Positions 7,713 to 17,158 of a stretch of DNA of 64,000 nt are shown here, piece by piece. The notes under the pieces are model-generated. The model made no database searches. It was given only the letters and a program-made list of their open reading frames with translations, and was not told where the DNA came from. The translations under genes were made by a program, and so were the position numbers. The stretch is from Achromobacter xylosoxidans (GTDB lineage Bacteria; Pseudomonadota; Gammaproteobacteria; Burkholderiales; Burkholderiaceae_B). Positions within the stretch are counted from its first letter, which is position 1; each line of letters begins with the position of its first letter. The stretch lies in assembly GCF_014490035.1 (NCBI RefSeq), contig NZ_CP061008.1, forward strand, positions 2,356,001 to 2,420,000, given 5' to 3'.

Positions 7713-8399
7713 ATGAGTGATCCGGTTTGGGTGCCGCTGCTGCTTTCCCTGAAAGTGGCGGGCTGGGCAACGCTGTTGGCGACCGTGGCGGGCACGGCCG
7801 CGGCTTATGGCCTGTCGCGCTGGCGCTGGCCGGGGCGCGACCTGCTGGACGCGCTGCTGACCTTGCCGCTGGTATTGCCGCCCACGGTGCTGGGCTACTA
7901 CCTGCTGGTGCTGCTGGGGCGCCGCGGCGTCATCGGCGAGACGCTGGCGGGCTGGGGCATCGAACTGGTCTTCACCTGGCAGGGCGCGGTGATCGCCGCT
8001 TCCGTGGTGGCCTTTCCGCTGGTGTTCAAGTCCGCCCGCGCCGCCTTCGAGAACGTCGACAGCCAGCTGGAAAGCGCGGCGCGCGTGCTGGGCGTGTGCG
8101 AGGCGGGGATCTTCTTCCGCGTCACCTTGCCGCTGGCCGCGCGCGGCATCGCCGCCGGCGTGCTGCTGGCCTTCGCGCGGGCGCTGGGCGAATTCGGCGC
8201 CACGCTGATGATTGCCGGCAACCTGCCGGGACGCACGCAGACCCTGTCGGTCGCCATCTACGAGGCCGTACAGGCGGGCGACGACGCCACGGCCAATATG
8301 CTGGTGCTGGTCACCTCGGTGACTTGCGTGGTGGTCCTGCTGCTGGCCGGCAAGCTGGTGCCCGTCAGCAGCGGCCGGCGCAATGGGAGCGCGCTATGA
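7713..8399 (+). CDS. modB: Molybdate ABC transporter permease
   Basis: This 228-residue protein has five or six hydrophobic segments and the permease EAA loop (ESAARVLGVCEAGIFFRVTLP), which docks on the ATPase. LPLVLPPTVLGYYLL is typical of ModB. I took the ATG at 7713 over the adjacent TTG at 7710. The stop overlaps the modC start (ATGA), indicating coupled translation. Confidence 0.95.
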   Translation: MSDPVWVPLLLSLKVAGWATLLATVAGTAAAYGLSRWRWPGRDLLDALLTLPLVLPPTVLGYYLLVLLGRRGVIGETLAGWGIELVFTWQGAVIAASVVAFPLVFKSARAAFENVDSQLESAARVLGVCEAGIFFRVTLPLAARGIAAGVLLAFARALGEFGATLMIAGNLPGRTQTLSVAIYEAVQAGDDATANMLVLVTSVTCVVVLLLAGKLVPVSSGRRNGSAL

Positions 8400-9082
8400 G
8401 CGTCAGCATCCAGGTGCGCAAGCAGATGGTGTCCGGCGAGCGGCGCTTCGCGCTGGACGTCGCATTCGATTCGTCCGCCAAGCGCATCGCGCTGTTCGGT
8501 CCCTCGGGCGCGGGCAAAAGCCTGACCCTGCGCGCGGTGGCGGGCCTGCTGCGCCCCGACTCGGGCCGCATCGAGATCAACGGCCGCGTGCTGTTCGACA
8601 CCGACGCTGGCATCAACCTGCCCGCGCAATCGCGCCGCGTCGCCTATCTGTTCCAGGACTATGCCCTGTTTCCCCACCTGACCGTGGCGCAGAACATCGC
8701 TTTCGGGCTGCGCCGCGGCTGGCGCAACCCGCCCCGGCGCGAGGTCGGACCCGAGGCGCAGCGCTGGGTGGACGCGTTCGAGCTGGGTTCCATCGTGGGC
8801 AGCTATCCCAGCGAGATCTCCGGCGGCCAGAAGCAGCGGGTGGCGCTGGCGCGAGCCCTCATGCTGCGGCCCGACATCCTGCTGCTGGACGAGCCTTTTT
8901 CAGCGCTGGATTCGCAGCTGCGCGGCAAGATGCGGCTGGAACTCAACGCCTTGCAACGCCAGCTGGACGTGCCGATGCTGCTGATCACGCACGACCCGGC
9001 GGATGTGGACGCGCTGGCCGACGAAGTGTTCGAAGTGCGCGAGGGCAGGGTGCGGCGCCACGACGAGGACGTGGGCGTCTGA
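8396..9082 (+). CDS. modC: Molybdate ABC transporter ATPase, short form without Mop domain
   Basis: The protein has 228 residues and a single ABC ATPase domain: Walker A GPSGAGKS (~38-45), Q-loop in LFQDYALFPHL, signature SGGQKQRVALARAL, Walker B ILLLDEP and H-loop LITHDP. Typical ModC is ~350 residues because a C-terminal molybdate-binding Mop/TOBE domain follows. That domain is absent here, and the stop falls 5 nt before the convergent modE stop. Molybdate sensing is therefore left to ModE, which has two Mop domains. The ATG overlaps the modB stop. Confidence 0.92.
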   Translation: MSVSIQVRKQMVSGERRFALDVAFDSSAKRIALFGPSGAGKSLTLRAVAGLLRPDSGRIEINGRVLFDTDAGINLPAQSRRVAYLFQDYALFPHLTVAQNIAFGLRRGWRNPPRREVGPEAQRWVDAFELGSIVGSYPSEISGGQKQRVALARALMLRPDILLLDEPFSALDSQLRGKMRLELNALQRQLDVPMLLITHDPADVDALADEVFEVREGRVRRHDEDVGV

Positions 9083-9087
9083 GCGGC

Positions 9088-9882
9088 TCAGTCCAGCACG
9101 CCCAGGATCACGCTGGAAGCCTTGAAGATCGCGACCGCGTCGGCGCCTACGTCCAGGCCCAGGTCCTGCGCGCTTTCATTGGTGACGATGGCTGCCAGCG
9201 TCACGCCGCCGTCCAGTCCGATCAGGATCTCGCTGTTGACGGCGCCCGGGCGCAGCGCCGTGATCTTGCCCGGCAGTTGATTGCGCGCCGACAGGCGCAG
9301 GCCGGGGCCGGGCGCGCCCACGATGACGGACGACGCCTTGACCAGCGCGATCGCTTCCTTGCCCGCGGCCAGTCCCAATTCCTGTGTGCTTTCGCGGGTG
9401 ATGGTGGCCGTGATGGTCAGGCCGCCCGCGATGCGCAGCACGATTTCGTCGTTGACGGCGCCGGCGCGGATCTGGATGACGGTGCCTAGCAGTTTGTTGC
9501 GCGCGCTGGTCTTGAGCATGAATCGCCTCATGAGGTCGATGTCGCCGGCGGCGTTCACGCCGGCGCGGGTCAGGTTTTCCATGAACTTGCGGTGTTCGGC
9601 TTCCAGGGCGCGGAAGGTGCCGATCAGGCCGCGCGCGCGGTCCGTCAGGCGCGTGCCGCCGCCGCCCTTGCCGCCGGCGGCCCTGATCACCAAAGGCTCG
9701 CCCGCCAGGTTGTTCATGGCGTCGATGGCGTCCCATGCGCCCTTGTAGCTCATGCCCACGGCGCGCGCGGCGGCCGTGATCGAGCCGGTGGCGTCGATCT
9801 GCGCCAGCAGGTCTATGCGGTTTTTTCCGCCCCAGGTCTGGGCGCCGGAGCGAAACCAAATCGAGCCGTCGAGTTCCAACAT
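9088..9882 (-). CDS. modE: ModE molybdate-responsive regulator with two Mop domains
   Basis: The protein has 264 residues. The N-terminal winged helix (~20-110) contains GSITAAARAVGMSYKGAWDAID, the ModE recognition region. Two tandem Mop/TOBE domains follow at ~125-190 and ~197-262, each with the S-A-R-N-x-L-x-G motif (TSARNKLLG, LSARNQLPG). It binds molybdate and represses modABC through the box at 6873-6896. It converges on modC with a 5-nt gap. No Shine-Dalgarno sequence is evident before the ATG. Confidence 0.95.
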   Translation of the reverse strand: MLELDGSIWFRSGAQTWGGKNRIDLLAQIDATGSITAAARAVGMSYKGAWDAIDAMNNLAGEPLVIRAAGGKGGGGTRLTDRARGLIGTFRALEAEHRKFMENLTRAGVNAAGDIDLMRRFMLKTSARNKLLGTVIQIRAGAVNDEIVLRIAGGLTITATITRESTQELGLAAGKEAIALVKASSVIVGAPGPGLRLSARNQLPGKITALRPGAVNSEILIGLDGGVTLAAIVTNESAQDLGLDVGADAVAIFKASSVILGVLD

Positions 9883-10040
9883 CGTTATCGTGCCGTGGTC
9901 AGGGTATGGGACAGCTGAAAGTGTAATGGACGGCCGCAGCCCTGGCGGAGCGAGACGAACGCGATGAGAATGAGATTCTGTTGAAATTTTGCAGGCTTGG
10001 CGGCACTATGTTCAGGCATCGGGCTCACGGAGAAAACGAC

Positions 10041-10631
10041 ATGAAAGCGTTCAAATTGCTGGCTGCGGGTTCCATGACGGCGTTGTTGGCGGCTTGCGCC
10101 ACAGGCCCTGACGTCAAGAGCGATTACGATCATCAGGCGAATTTCGCGCAGTACCGAACCTTCGGGTACATGACGCCGCTGGGTACCGACAAGGCCGGCT
10201 ACAGCACCCTGCTGACCGAGCGTCTGAAAAACGCCACGCGCGGCCAGATGGAAATGCGCGGCTACACCTATAGCGCCGCCAACCCCGACCTGCTGCTCAA
10301 CTTCAGCGCCAAGCTGCAGCAGAAGGTGCAGGTCACTCCGGCCCCGCCGCCCATGGGGCCGTACTACGGCTATCGCACCGGCTTCTACGGCGGTTGGCCC
10401 GGCTACGGCTGGGGCGATGACGTCTACCAATATACTGAAGGCACCTTGAACATCGACCTCGTCGACGCGCGTCGCAGGCAGTTGGTGTGGGAAGGCGTGG
10501 CGGTGGGCGAGGTCCAGCCCGATGCCAGCGCGTCGCCCGAGAACACGGACAAGGTGGTTGCGCAGATTTTCTCCAAGTATCCGTTCCGCGCGGGCGTGGC
10601 TGCGCCGCAGTTGCCGGACAAAAGCAAGTAG
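10041..10631 (+). CDS. DUF4136 outer-membrane lipoprotein
   Basis: The protein has 196 residues. The signal peptide ends in a lipobox, LLAAC, with the lipidated Cys at 19. The mature part begins TGPDVKSDYDHQANFAQYRTFG, the usual DUF4136 opening. It continues with a Tyr/Gly-rich loop (GPYYGYRTGFYGGWPGYGW) and a C-terminal segment of the DUF4136 kind. There is no Asp at +2, so Lol-dependent transport to the outer membrane is expected. GGAGA precedes the ATG. The function of the family is unknown. The patatin gene follows after 33 nt and may be co-transcribed. Confidence 0.85.
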   Translation: MKAFKLLAAGSMTALLAACATGPDVKSDYDHQANFAQYRTFGYMTPLGTDKAGYSTLLTERLKNATRGQMEMRGYTYSAANPDLLLNFSAKLQQKVQVTPAPPPMGPYYGYRTGFYGGWPGYGWGDDVYQYTEGTLNIDLVDARRRQLVWEGVAVGEVQPDASASPENTDKVVAQIFSKYPFRAGVAAPQLPDKSK

Positions 10632-10664
10632 GGCGGTCCGCCGGCCCTGCCTAGAGGAAGCCGT

Positions 10665-11858
10665 ATGAGTACTCGCCGCAAGGCTCCGAAGCAAGACACC
10701 GGCGATACGCCGCCCTATGAAGTCGTGGCCCTGGTGCTGCAAGGCGGCGGGGCGCTGGGGGCCTACCAGGCCGGGGTGTACCAGGGGCTGCACGAAGCGG
10801 GTATACGGCCCAACTGGATTTCCGGCATTTCCATCGGGTCGATCAACGCGGCGATCATCGCGGGCTCTCCCGAGGACGAGCGTGTGGGGCGTCTGCGCGG
10901 TTTCTGGGAAACCATCTGTCGGCCGGCTGGCTTCGCCTCGGTTCCCTGGGGCGAGACGCTCGGTCCCATGTTCGAAGGCTTGCCGTTCGGCTTCGGTTCG
11001 CCCGTCATGAACGGGCATGTGTCCGCCTTCCAGGCCTTGTTCTCGGGCCAGCCGGGCTTCTTCAAGCCGCGTTTTCCGCCGCCCTACCTGGTGCACGGCA
11101 GGGGCGCGGCGTCCACCAGCTTCTATGACACCACGCCGCTGGCCGCGACCTTGCGGGAGTTCGTGGATTTCGACCTGCTTAACAGCGGGTCCGTGCGCGC
11201 CAGTTTCGGCGTGGTCAACGTGCGGACCGGCAACTTCGCCTATTTCGACAGCCTGAAGGACACGCTGCGGCCCGAGCACATCATGGCCTCCGGCGCCTTG
11301 CCGCCGGGTTTCCCTTCTGTCGAGATCGACGGTGAACACTATTGGGACGGCGGCGTCGTGTCCAACACGCCGTTGGCCCAGGTGCTGACGACGGACAGCA
11401 TGCGGGACACGCTGGCGTTCCAGGTCGACCTGTGGCCCGCGCGCGGCGGCCTGCCGACCAACCTGGAGGAAGTGGCCGAACGCCAGAAGGACATCCAGTA
11501 CTCCAGCCGCACCCGCCTGGTCACGGACCAGTTGAGGCGCGTGCTCAAGCTGCGCCATGGCTTGCAGCGTCTGCTGGCGAAGCTGCCGGCCGCCGAGCGC
11601 AACGCGGCGGAGTTCGCCGACATCCGCAAGCTGTCCCATACGCCGGCCACCAACATCATCAACCTCATCTACGAGTCCAAGCACCGGGAGCGTTACTCCA
11701 AGGACTACGAGTTCGGCACCGAGGCCATGCGCGAGCACTGGGAGTCGGGCCTGGCGGACATCCGCGCCACGCTCGCCAAGCCTGGCATCCTGGCCCGTCC
11801 GACCGAGGACAGTTGTTTCGTCACTCACGATATCCATCGCAACGGCACGCGCACCTGA
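10665..11858 (+). CDS. Patatin-like phospholipase (DUF3734 type)
   Basis: The 397-residue protein carries a patatin Ser-Asp dyad: oxyanion loop QGGGALGAYQ (26-35), nucleophile Ser56 in GISIG and catalytic Asp228 in DGG. The C-terminal ~130 residues match the DUF3734 extension common in cytosolic bacterial patatins. There is no signal peptide. It probably hydrolyses phospholipid or polyester acyl bonds. AGAGGAA sits just before the ATG at 10665. Confidence 0.9.
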   Translation: MSTRRKAPKQDTGDTPPYEVVALVLQGGGALGAYQAGVYQGLHEAGIRPNWISGISIGSINAAIIAGSPEDERVGRLRGFWETICRPAGFASVPWGETLGPMFEGLPFGFGSPVMNGHVSAFQALFSGQPGFFKPRFPPPYLVHGRGAASTSFYDTTPLAATLREFVDFDLLNSGSVRASFGVVNVRTGNFAYFDSLKDTLRPEHIMASGALPPGFPSVEIDGEHYWDGGVVSNTPLAQVLTTDSMRDTLAFQVDLWPARGGLPTNLEEVAERQKDIQYSSRTRLVTDQLRRVLKLRHGLQRLLAKLPAAERNAAEFADIRKLSHTPATNIINLIYESKHRERYSKDYEFGTEAMREHWESGLADIRATLAKPGILARPTEDSCFVTHDIHRNGTRT

Positions 11859-12048
11859 ACTGCCGGGCAGGGGGGCGTGGCATCTGGACGGATTTCGGGC
11901 AGATTTCTCAGCGGATTGGTCTGATAGATGTCTTGCAGCCACAACGCCCGCGGGTTCCAGCGGTAGTCTTTCGGGGCAAATTGCAACCTTGTTCCGGGAA
12001 CCGGCCGCCACCCCGTGCGGCGCGGGCCGTCCTGGATGGAGATCCGTC

Positions 12049-12414
12049 GTGAATGCCCCCGCTCGCCTTGCACAGGTCGCTCCCGCCCGCGCGGCCGATA
12101 CTCCCTACGCCACGGATGGTTGGTGGTCGCTGGCCTACCAGGGCTGGACACTGCTTACGCCCCATGGCGCCCGCATCGGCCTGACGGCCCTGGAACGCAC
12201 CTGCCTGCTTTGCCTGGCGGGCAATCCCGCCAGGGAGTTGCGGCGCGATGCGTTCATGGCCCTGCGTAAACGCACCACCATGCGCACGCTGAATGTGGCG
12301 ATCTGCCGCTTGCGCGGCAAGGTCCTGCTGGCCGGCGCCCGGCTGCCGCTGCATACGGTGCACGGCATGGGCTATGTGTTCCTGGGCAAGCTGCGAGAGC
12401 TTTCCGAGAGCTGA
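12049..12414 (+). CDS. Orphan OmpR/PhoB-type winged-helix DNA-binding protein
   Basis: I chose a GTG start at 12049 behind GGAGAT, which gives 121 residues. Most of the protein is a Trans_reg_C-like winged helix: GWTLLTPHGARIGLTALERTCLLCLAGNP, then RTLNVAICRLRGKV and a C-terminal hairpin ending VHGMGYVFLGK. There is no receiver domain, sensor or membrane segment. It could act as a phosphorylation-independent regulator. It lies 185 nt upstream of, and in the same direction as, the RND pump operon, so control of that operon is possible but unproven. The 190 nt upstream of it hold nothing I recognise. Confidence 0.7.
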   Translation: MNAPARLAQVAPARAADTPYATDGWWSLAYQGWTLLTPHGARIGLTALERTCLLCLAGNPARELRRDAFMALRKRTTMRTLNVAICRLRGKVLLAGARLPLHTVHGMGYVFLGKLRELSES

Positions 12415-12536
12415 TCTGTTGTATGGAATCCCCGTGGGTGTGGCATTTGAAGCATTAAAAATCAGTGATTTCCCCAACAACTGAGTTACATTATTGGGCT
12501 GATTACGCGCCGTGATGACGCATGCTTTTTGTTGTG

Positions 12537-12556
12537 ACCGCGGTGTAAGTCGCGGT
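12537..12556. promoter_or_regulatory. Inverted repeat upstream of RND efflux operon
   Basis: ACCGCG and CGCGGT flank an 8-nt spacer in the 185-nt gap before the membrane fusion gene. The geometry suits a dimeric repressor, but the arms are short. No TetR or MarR gene is adjacent. A direct repeat GATTACG occurs at 12501 and 12567. Confidence 0.35.
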
Positions 12557-12599
12557 TAAATGCTGCGATTACGGTTTATTACGCTACGCGGGGGTTTCA

Positions 12600-13862
12600 A
12601 TGCGGTTTTCGCCTAAACGTGTTTCCGGCCTGGCTTTTTCCGGTGGGCTCCTCGCACTGATATTGGCTGGGTGCGGCGAAAAGCCGCAAATGAATCCTGG
12701 CATGCCCCAGGTCAGCGTCATCACGATCCAGCCGCAGCGCGCGCCCATCGTGTCTGAGCTGCCTGGCCGCGTCGATGCCGTCCGGGATGCGCAGATCCGT
12801 GCCCGGGTGACCGGCATCGTCCAGAAGATCGCCTTCGAACAAGGCGGGGACGTCAAGGAAAACCAGCTGCTCTTCAAGATCGATCCGGCGCCCTACAAGG
12901 CGGCCTACGATCAGGCGACGGCGCAGCTCAAGCAGGCGCAGGCCAACCTGTTCAGCGCCAAGCTGCTGGCCGACCGCTACGCGCCGCTGGTCAAGGCCAA
13001 CGCCGTCAGCAAGCAGGAATACGACAACGCCGTGGCTTCGTACCGCCAGGCAGACGCCGCTGTCGCCGCCGCCAAGGCGGCGCAGGACAACGCCGCGATC
13101 AACCTCGGCTACACCGACGTGACCTCGCCGATCACCGGCCGCATCGGCAAGCCGCTGGTCACCGAAGGCGCGCTGGTCGAGACCACCTCGGCCACGCAGA
13201 TGGCCACGGTGCAGCAGCTGGATCCGATCTACGTCGACTTCACCCAGTCCACCGCGCAGCTCGCGTCCCTGCGCCGCGCCTTTGCCAGCGGCCAGCTGCA
13301 GCAGGTCGGCAAGGATACGGCGCGCGCCACCATCGTGCTGGAAGACGGCTCTGAATACAGCCAGCCGGGCAAGCTGCTGTTCACCGGCATCACCGTGGAT
13401 CCGACCACGGGCCAGGTGAACCTTCGCGCCGAAGTCCCCAACCCCGACGGCATCCTGTTGCCCGGCATGTACGTGCGCGTGCGCCTGGAGCAGGGCGTGG
13501 ATGACAAGGCCCTGATGGTGCCGCAGCAGGCGCTGCAGCGTACCGCGGACGGCCTGCAGAGCCTGTTGCTGGTCAAGGACAACAAGATCGAGCAGATCCC
13601 GGTCACCACCGGCGGCGCCCTCAACAGCAACTGGATCGTCACCAGCGGCCTGAAGGCTGGCGACGTGGTCGTGGTGGAAGGATTCCAGAAGGTTCGCCCG
13701 GGCGCTCCGGTGCAGGCCAGCGAATGGAAGAACGGCACGCCCGCCCCGGGCGGCCAGGCTCCCGCGCAACCGGGCGCCAAGCCCGCGGAATCCGCCCCGC
13801 AGCCTGGCGCAAAACCGGCCGAGCCTGCGCAGCAGGACAAGGCCGCAGGCCAGAAATCTTAA
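12600..13862 (+). CDS. RND efflux periplasmic adaptor (MexA/AcrA family)
   Basis: The protein has 420 residues and is a lipoprotein: lipobox LILAGC with Cys25. It has the usual adaptor order of barrel-sandwich half, alpha-hairpin (~95-165), second lipoyl half (TSPITGRIGKPLVTEGALV), beta-barrel and membrane-proximal domain. A Pro/Ala/Gln-rich tail (~380-420) extends past the typical end. It links the inner-membrane pump to the outer-membrane channel. In Achromobacter the matching operon is known as axyABM; I leave the symbol empty because the genus is inferred. No local repressor gene is divergent from it, unusual for this family. Confidence 0.93.
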   Translation: MRFSPKRVSGLAFSGGLLALILAGCGEKPQMNPGMPQVSVITIQPQRAPIVSELPGRVDAVRDAQIRARVTGIVQKIAFEQGGDVKENQLLFKIDPAPYKAAYDQATAQLKQAQANLFSAKLLADRYAPLVKANAVSKQEYDNAVASYRQADAAVAAAKAAQDNAAINLGYTDVTSPITGRIGKPLVTEGALVETTSATQMATVQQLDPIYVDFTQSTAQLASLRRAFASGQLQQVGKDTARATIVLEDGSEYSQPGKLLFTGITVDPTTGQVNLRAEVPNPDGILLPGMYVRVRLEQGVDDKALMVPQQALQRTADGLQSLLLVKDNKIEQIPVTTGGALNSNWIVTSGLKAGDVVVVEGFQKVRPGAPVQASEWKNGTPAPGGQAPAQPGAKPAESAPQPGAKPAEPAQQDKAAGQKS

Positions 13863-13924
13863 GCGGCACGCGGCGCAGGCGCCGCGTTCCTCTTTGGTGA
13901 GCATCGCTTTCAGAGTCAGCCCAC

Positions 13925-16900
13925 ATGCCGCAATTTTTTATTGATAGACCGATTTTCGCTTGGGTAGTCGCCCTGTTCATCCTGCTGGCCGGGGTGCTGG
14001 CGATCCCGAACATGCCGATTTCGCAGTACCCGGACGTGGCGCCGCCCGCGATCACGATCACGGCTACCTATCCCGGCGCTTCGGCCAACGAAGTGGCCGA
14101 GCAGGTCACCAGTATCATCGAAGACCAGCTCAACGGCGCCAAGGGCCTGATCTACTACGAGTCGGTCAGCGATTCCTACGGCACTTCGACCATCACCGCG
14201 TCCTTCGCTCCGGGCACCAATCCGGACCTTGCGCAGGTGGACGTGCAGAACCGCGTGTCCAACGTGGTCGCGCAGCTGCCCACCGCCGTGCAGCAGCAGG
14301 GCCTGCAGTATGAGCAGACCAGTACCGGCTTCCTGATGGTGGCGGCGGTGTCCTCCACCGACGGTTCCCTGGACCAGACGGCGCTGGCCGACTACATCAC
14401 CCGCAACATCAAGAACCCGGTTTCCCGCGTGCCCGGCGTGGGCCAGTTCCAGCTGTTCGCGGCGCCGCGCGCCATGCGCGTGTGGGTCGATCCCGCCAAG
14501 CTGGTCGGCTTCAACCTGAGCATGTCGCAGGTCAACCAGGCCATCGCCCAGCAGAACGTGGTGATTTCCGGCGGCAGCATCGGCGCGCCGCCCAACCCGG
14601 ATTCGCAGCGCATCACCGCCACGGTCACGGCCAACGGCCAGCTGAGTACGGTGGAGGGCTTCGGCAAGATCGTCCTGCGCGCCAATACCGACGGCTCCCA
14701 GGTGCTGCTGCGCGACGTCGCCCGCATCGAAGTCGGCGCGGACAACTACCAGTTCGGCGCCCGCCTGAACGGCAAGCCGACGGCCGCATTCGCCATCGTG
14801 CTGTCGCCCAACGCCAACGCGCTGGCCACCGCCCAGGGTGTGCGCCAGCAGATGCAGGAACTGTCCAAGTACTTCCCGGGCAACATCACCTATTCCATTC
14901 CGTACGACACCGCGCCCTACGTGAAGGTGTCCATCGAGCAGGTGGTCCACACCCTGGCGGAAGCCATGGTGCTGGTGTTCCTGGTGATGTACCTGTTCCT
15001 GCAGAACGTCCGCTATACCCTGATACCGGCCCTGGTGGTGCCGGTGGCCATGCTGGGGGCGTTCGCGGTGATGCTGGCGCTGGGCTTCTCCATCAACGTG
15101 CTGACCATGTTCGCCATGGTGCTGGCCATCGGGATTCTGGTGGACGATGCCATCGTGGTGGTGGAGAACGTCGAGCGGATCATGTCCACAGAGGGATTGC
15201 CACCGAAAGAAGCCACCAAGAAAGCCATGCCGCAGATCAGCGGCGCCATCATCGGCATTACGCTGGTGCTGGTGACGGTGTTCCTGCCGCTGGCCTTCAT
15301 GAGCGGTTCGGTGGGCGTGATCTATCGCCAGTTCTCGATCGCGATGGCCGTGTCGATCTTCTTCTCGGCGCTGCTGGCCCTGACCTTCACGCCGGCGCTG
15401 TGCGCCACCATCCTCAAGCCGGTGCCCAAGGGCCACCACGAGGACAAGAAGGGCTTCTTCGGCTGGTTCAACCGCAAGTTCGACGCCACCACCCACAACT
15501 ACCAGAACTGGGTGTCGCGCATCCTGCACAAGGGCGGCCGCATGATGCTGGCGTTCCTGCTGCTGGTCGTGCTGCTGGGCTGGCTGTACCTGCGCCTGCC
15601 TTCGTCCTTCCTGCCCGAGGAAGACCAGGGCTACGTGGTCAGCAACATCGAGCTGCCCACCGGCGCCACGGCCAACCGCACGGTCGAGGTCATCGAGCAG
15701 GTCGAGAAGTACTTCTCGGACGTGCCCGCGGTCGAGAACATCATCGCGGTGCAGGGCTACAGCTTCAACGGCAACGGCCTGAACGCCGCTATCGCCTTCG
15801 TCACGCTGAAAGACTTCAGCGAGCGCAAGTCGCGCCAGGACTCGGCGGGCGCCATTGCCTTCCATGCCTTCGAAAAGCAGTTGATGGGCATCCATGACGC
15901 GCAGGTGTTCACCTTGGTGCCGCCCGCCATTTCGTCCCTGGGCAACGCCACCGGCTTCGACTTCCGCCTGCAGGATCGCGGCGCGGCGGGTTCGGCCGCC
16001 CTGGCCTCGGCCACCGGCGAACTCATGGGCCTGGTCATGAAGAGCCCCGTGCTGTCGCAGGTGCGCATCACCGGCCTCGGACCGGGCGCGCAGCTCAGCC
16101 TGACCATCGACCGCGACAAGGCGGCCGCGCTGGGCGTGGACTTCAACGAGGCCGCCTCGCTGATTTCCACCGCGGTCGGCTCCGCCTACCTGAGCAAGTT
16201 CCCCAACCTGGGCCGGATGCAGAACATCTGGGTGCAGGCCGACGCGCCGTACCGCATGCAGCTCAATGACGTGCTGCAGCTGAATGCGCGCAACAGCCAG
16301 GGTGGCATGGTGCCGCTGTCCACCTTCGTCAGGGCCGAATGGAAGCAGGGCCCGGTGCAGGTGGTGCGCTACAACAGTTACGAGTCCATGCGCATCAGCG
16401 GCAACGCCGCCCCTGGCTACACCACGGGCGAGGCGATGGCCGAGATGGAACGCCTGGTGGGCCAGTTGCCACAGGGCTTCGGCTACGAGTGGAACGGCCT
16501 TTCGTATCAGGAACGCCAGGCTGGCAACCAGGCTCCGATCCTGATGGGCCTGTCGCTGCTGGTGGTGTTCCTGGTGCTGGCCGCCCTGTATGAAAGCTGG
16601 GCCATCCCGATTTCGGTGATGCTGGTGGTGCCGCTGGGCATGCTGGGCGCGGTGGCGCTGATCAGCGCGCTGGGCATGTCCAACGACGTGTACTTCCAGG
16701 TGGGCATGGTGACCGTGATCGGCTTGGCGGCCAAGAACGCCATTCTTATCGTGGAATTCGCCAAGGACCAGTACGCCCGCGGCATGGGGCTGTACGAGTC
16801 CGCGGTGGAAGCCGCGAGGCTGCGGTTCCGTCCCATCCTGATGACCTCGCTGGCCTTCATCCTGGGCGTGGTGCCCCTGGCCATGGCGACCGGCGCTGGC

Positions 16901-17158
16901 GCCGCCAGCCAGCGCGCCGTGGGTCTGGGCGTGCTGGGCGGCATGTTGGCCGCCACGCCGTTCGCGGTGATTTTCGTGCCGACGTTCTTCGTGGTGGTGC
17001 TGGGCCTGTTCAAGACCCGTCCGCGCCTGCTGGGCGCCGAACTGCGCGCCTTCGAAGAAGAGCAGGCGGCCAAGAAGGCTGCCGCCGGGCAGGCTGCGCC
17101 GGACGCGCCCGCGCAACATCCCGCACAACCCAACGGTGGCCAGGAGGGCAAGGAATGA
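13925..17158 (+). CDS. RND multidrug efflux pump, inner-membrane transporter (MexB/AcrB family)
   Basis: The 1077-residue protein is full length for HAE1 pumps. The N-terminus MPQFFIDRPIFAWVVALFI is diagnostic. The proton-relay Asp pair lies in the TM4 segment GILVDDAIVVVENVER. Large periplasmic porter loops follow TM1 and TM7, and a C-terminal cytoplasmic tail is rich in Ala, Pro and Gln. It exports hydrophobic drugs by proton antiport as a trimer. The start lies 62 nt after the adaptor gene, and the stop overlaps the outer-membrane factor start (ATGA). Confidence 0.95.
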   Translation: MPQFFIDRPIFAWVVALFILLAGVLAIPNMPISQYPDVAPPAITITATYPGASANEVAEQVTSIIEDQLNGAKGLIYYESVSDSYGTSTITASFAPGTNPDLAQVDVQNRVSNVVAQLPTAVQQQGLQYEQTSTGFLMVAAVSSTDGSLDQTALADYITRNIKNPVSRVPGVGQFQLFAAPRAMRVWVDPAKLVGFNLSMSQVNQAIAQQNVVISGGSIGAPPNPDSQRITATVTANGQLSTVEGFGKIVLRANTDGSQVLLRDVARIEVGADNYQFGARLNGKPTAAFAIVLSPNANALATAQGVRQQMQELSKYFPGNITYSIPYDTAPYVKVSIEQVVHTLAEAMVLVFLVMYLFLQNVRYTLIPALVVPVAMLGAFAVMLALGFSINVLTMFAMVLAIGILVDDAIVVVENVERIMSTEGLPPKEATKKAMPQISGAIIGITLVLVTVFLPLAFMSGSVGVIYRQFSIAMAVSIFFSALLALTFTPALCATILKPVPKGHHEDKKGFFGWFNRKFDATTHNYQNWVSRILHKGGRMMLAFLLLVVLLGWLYLRLPSSFLPEEDQGYVVSNIELPTGATANRTVEVIEQVEKYFSDVPAVENIIAVQGYSFNGNGLNAAIAFVTLKDFSERKSRQDSAGAIAFHAFEKQLMGIHDAQVFTLVPPAISSLGNATGFDFRLQDRGAAGSAALASATGELMGLVMKSPVLSQVRITGLGPGAQLSLTIDRDKAAALGVDFNEAASLISTAVGSAYLSKFPNLGRMQNIWVQADAPYRMQLNDVLQLNARNSQGGMVPLSTFVRAEWKQGPVQVVRYNSYESMRISGNAAPGYTTGEAMAEMERLVGQLPQGFGYEWNGLSYQERQAGNQAPILMGLSLLVVFLVLAALYESWAIPISVMLVVPLGMLGAVALISALGMSNDVYFQVGMVTVIGLAAKNAILIVEFAKDQYARGMGLYESAVEAARLRFRPILMTSLAFILGVVPLAMATGAGAASQRAVGLGVLGGMLAATPFAVIFVPTFFVVVLGLFKTRPRLLGAELRAFEEEQAAKKAAAGQAAPDAPAQHPAQPNGGQEGKE

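Noticed and set aside
13916..17128. 1070-codon minus-strand frame opposite the RND pump
   Set aside because: The plus strand encodes a clear full-length RND pump; the antisense translation is His/Arg/Gln-rich and featureless.
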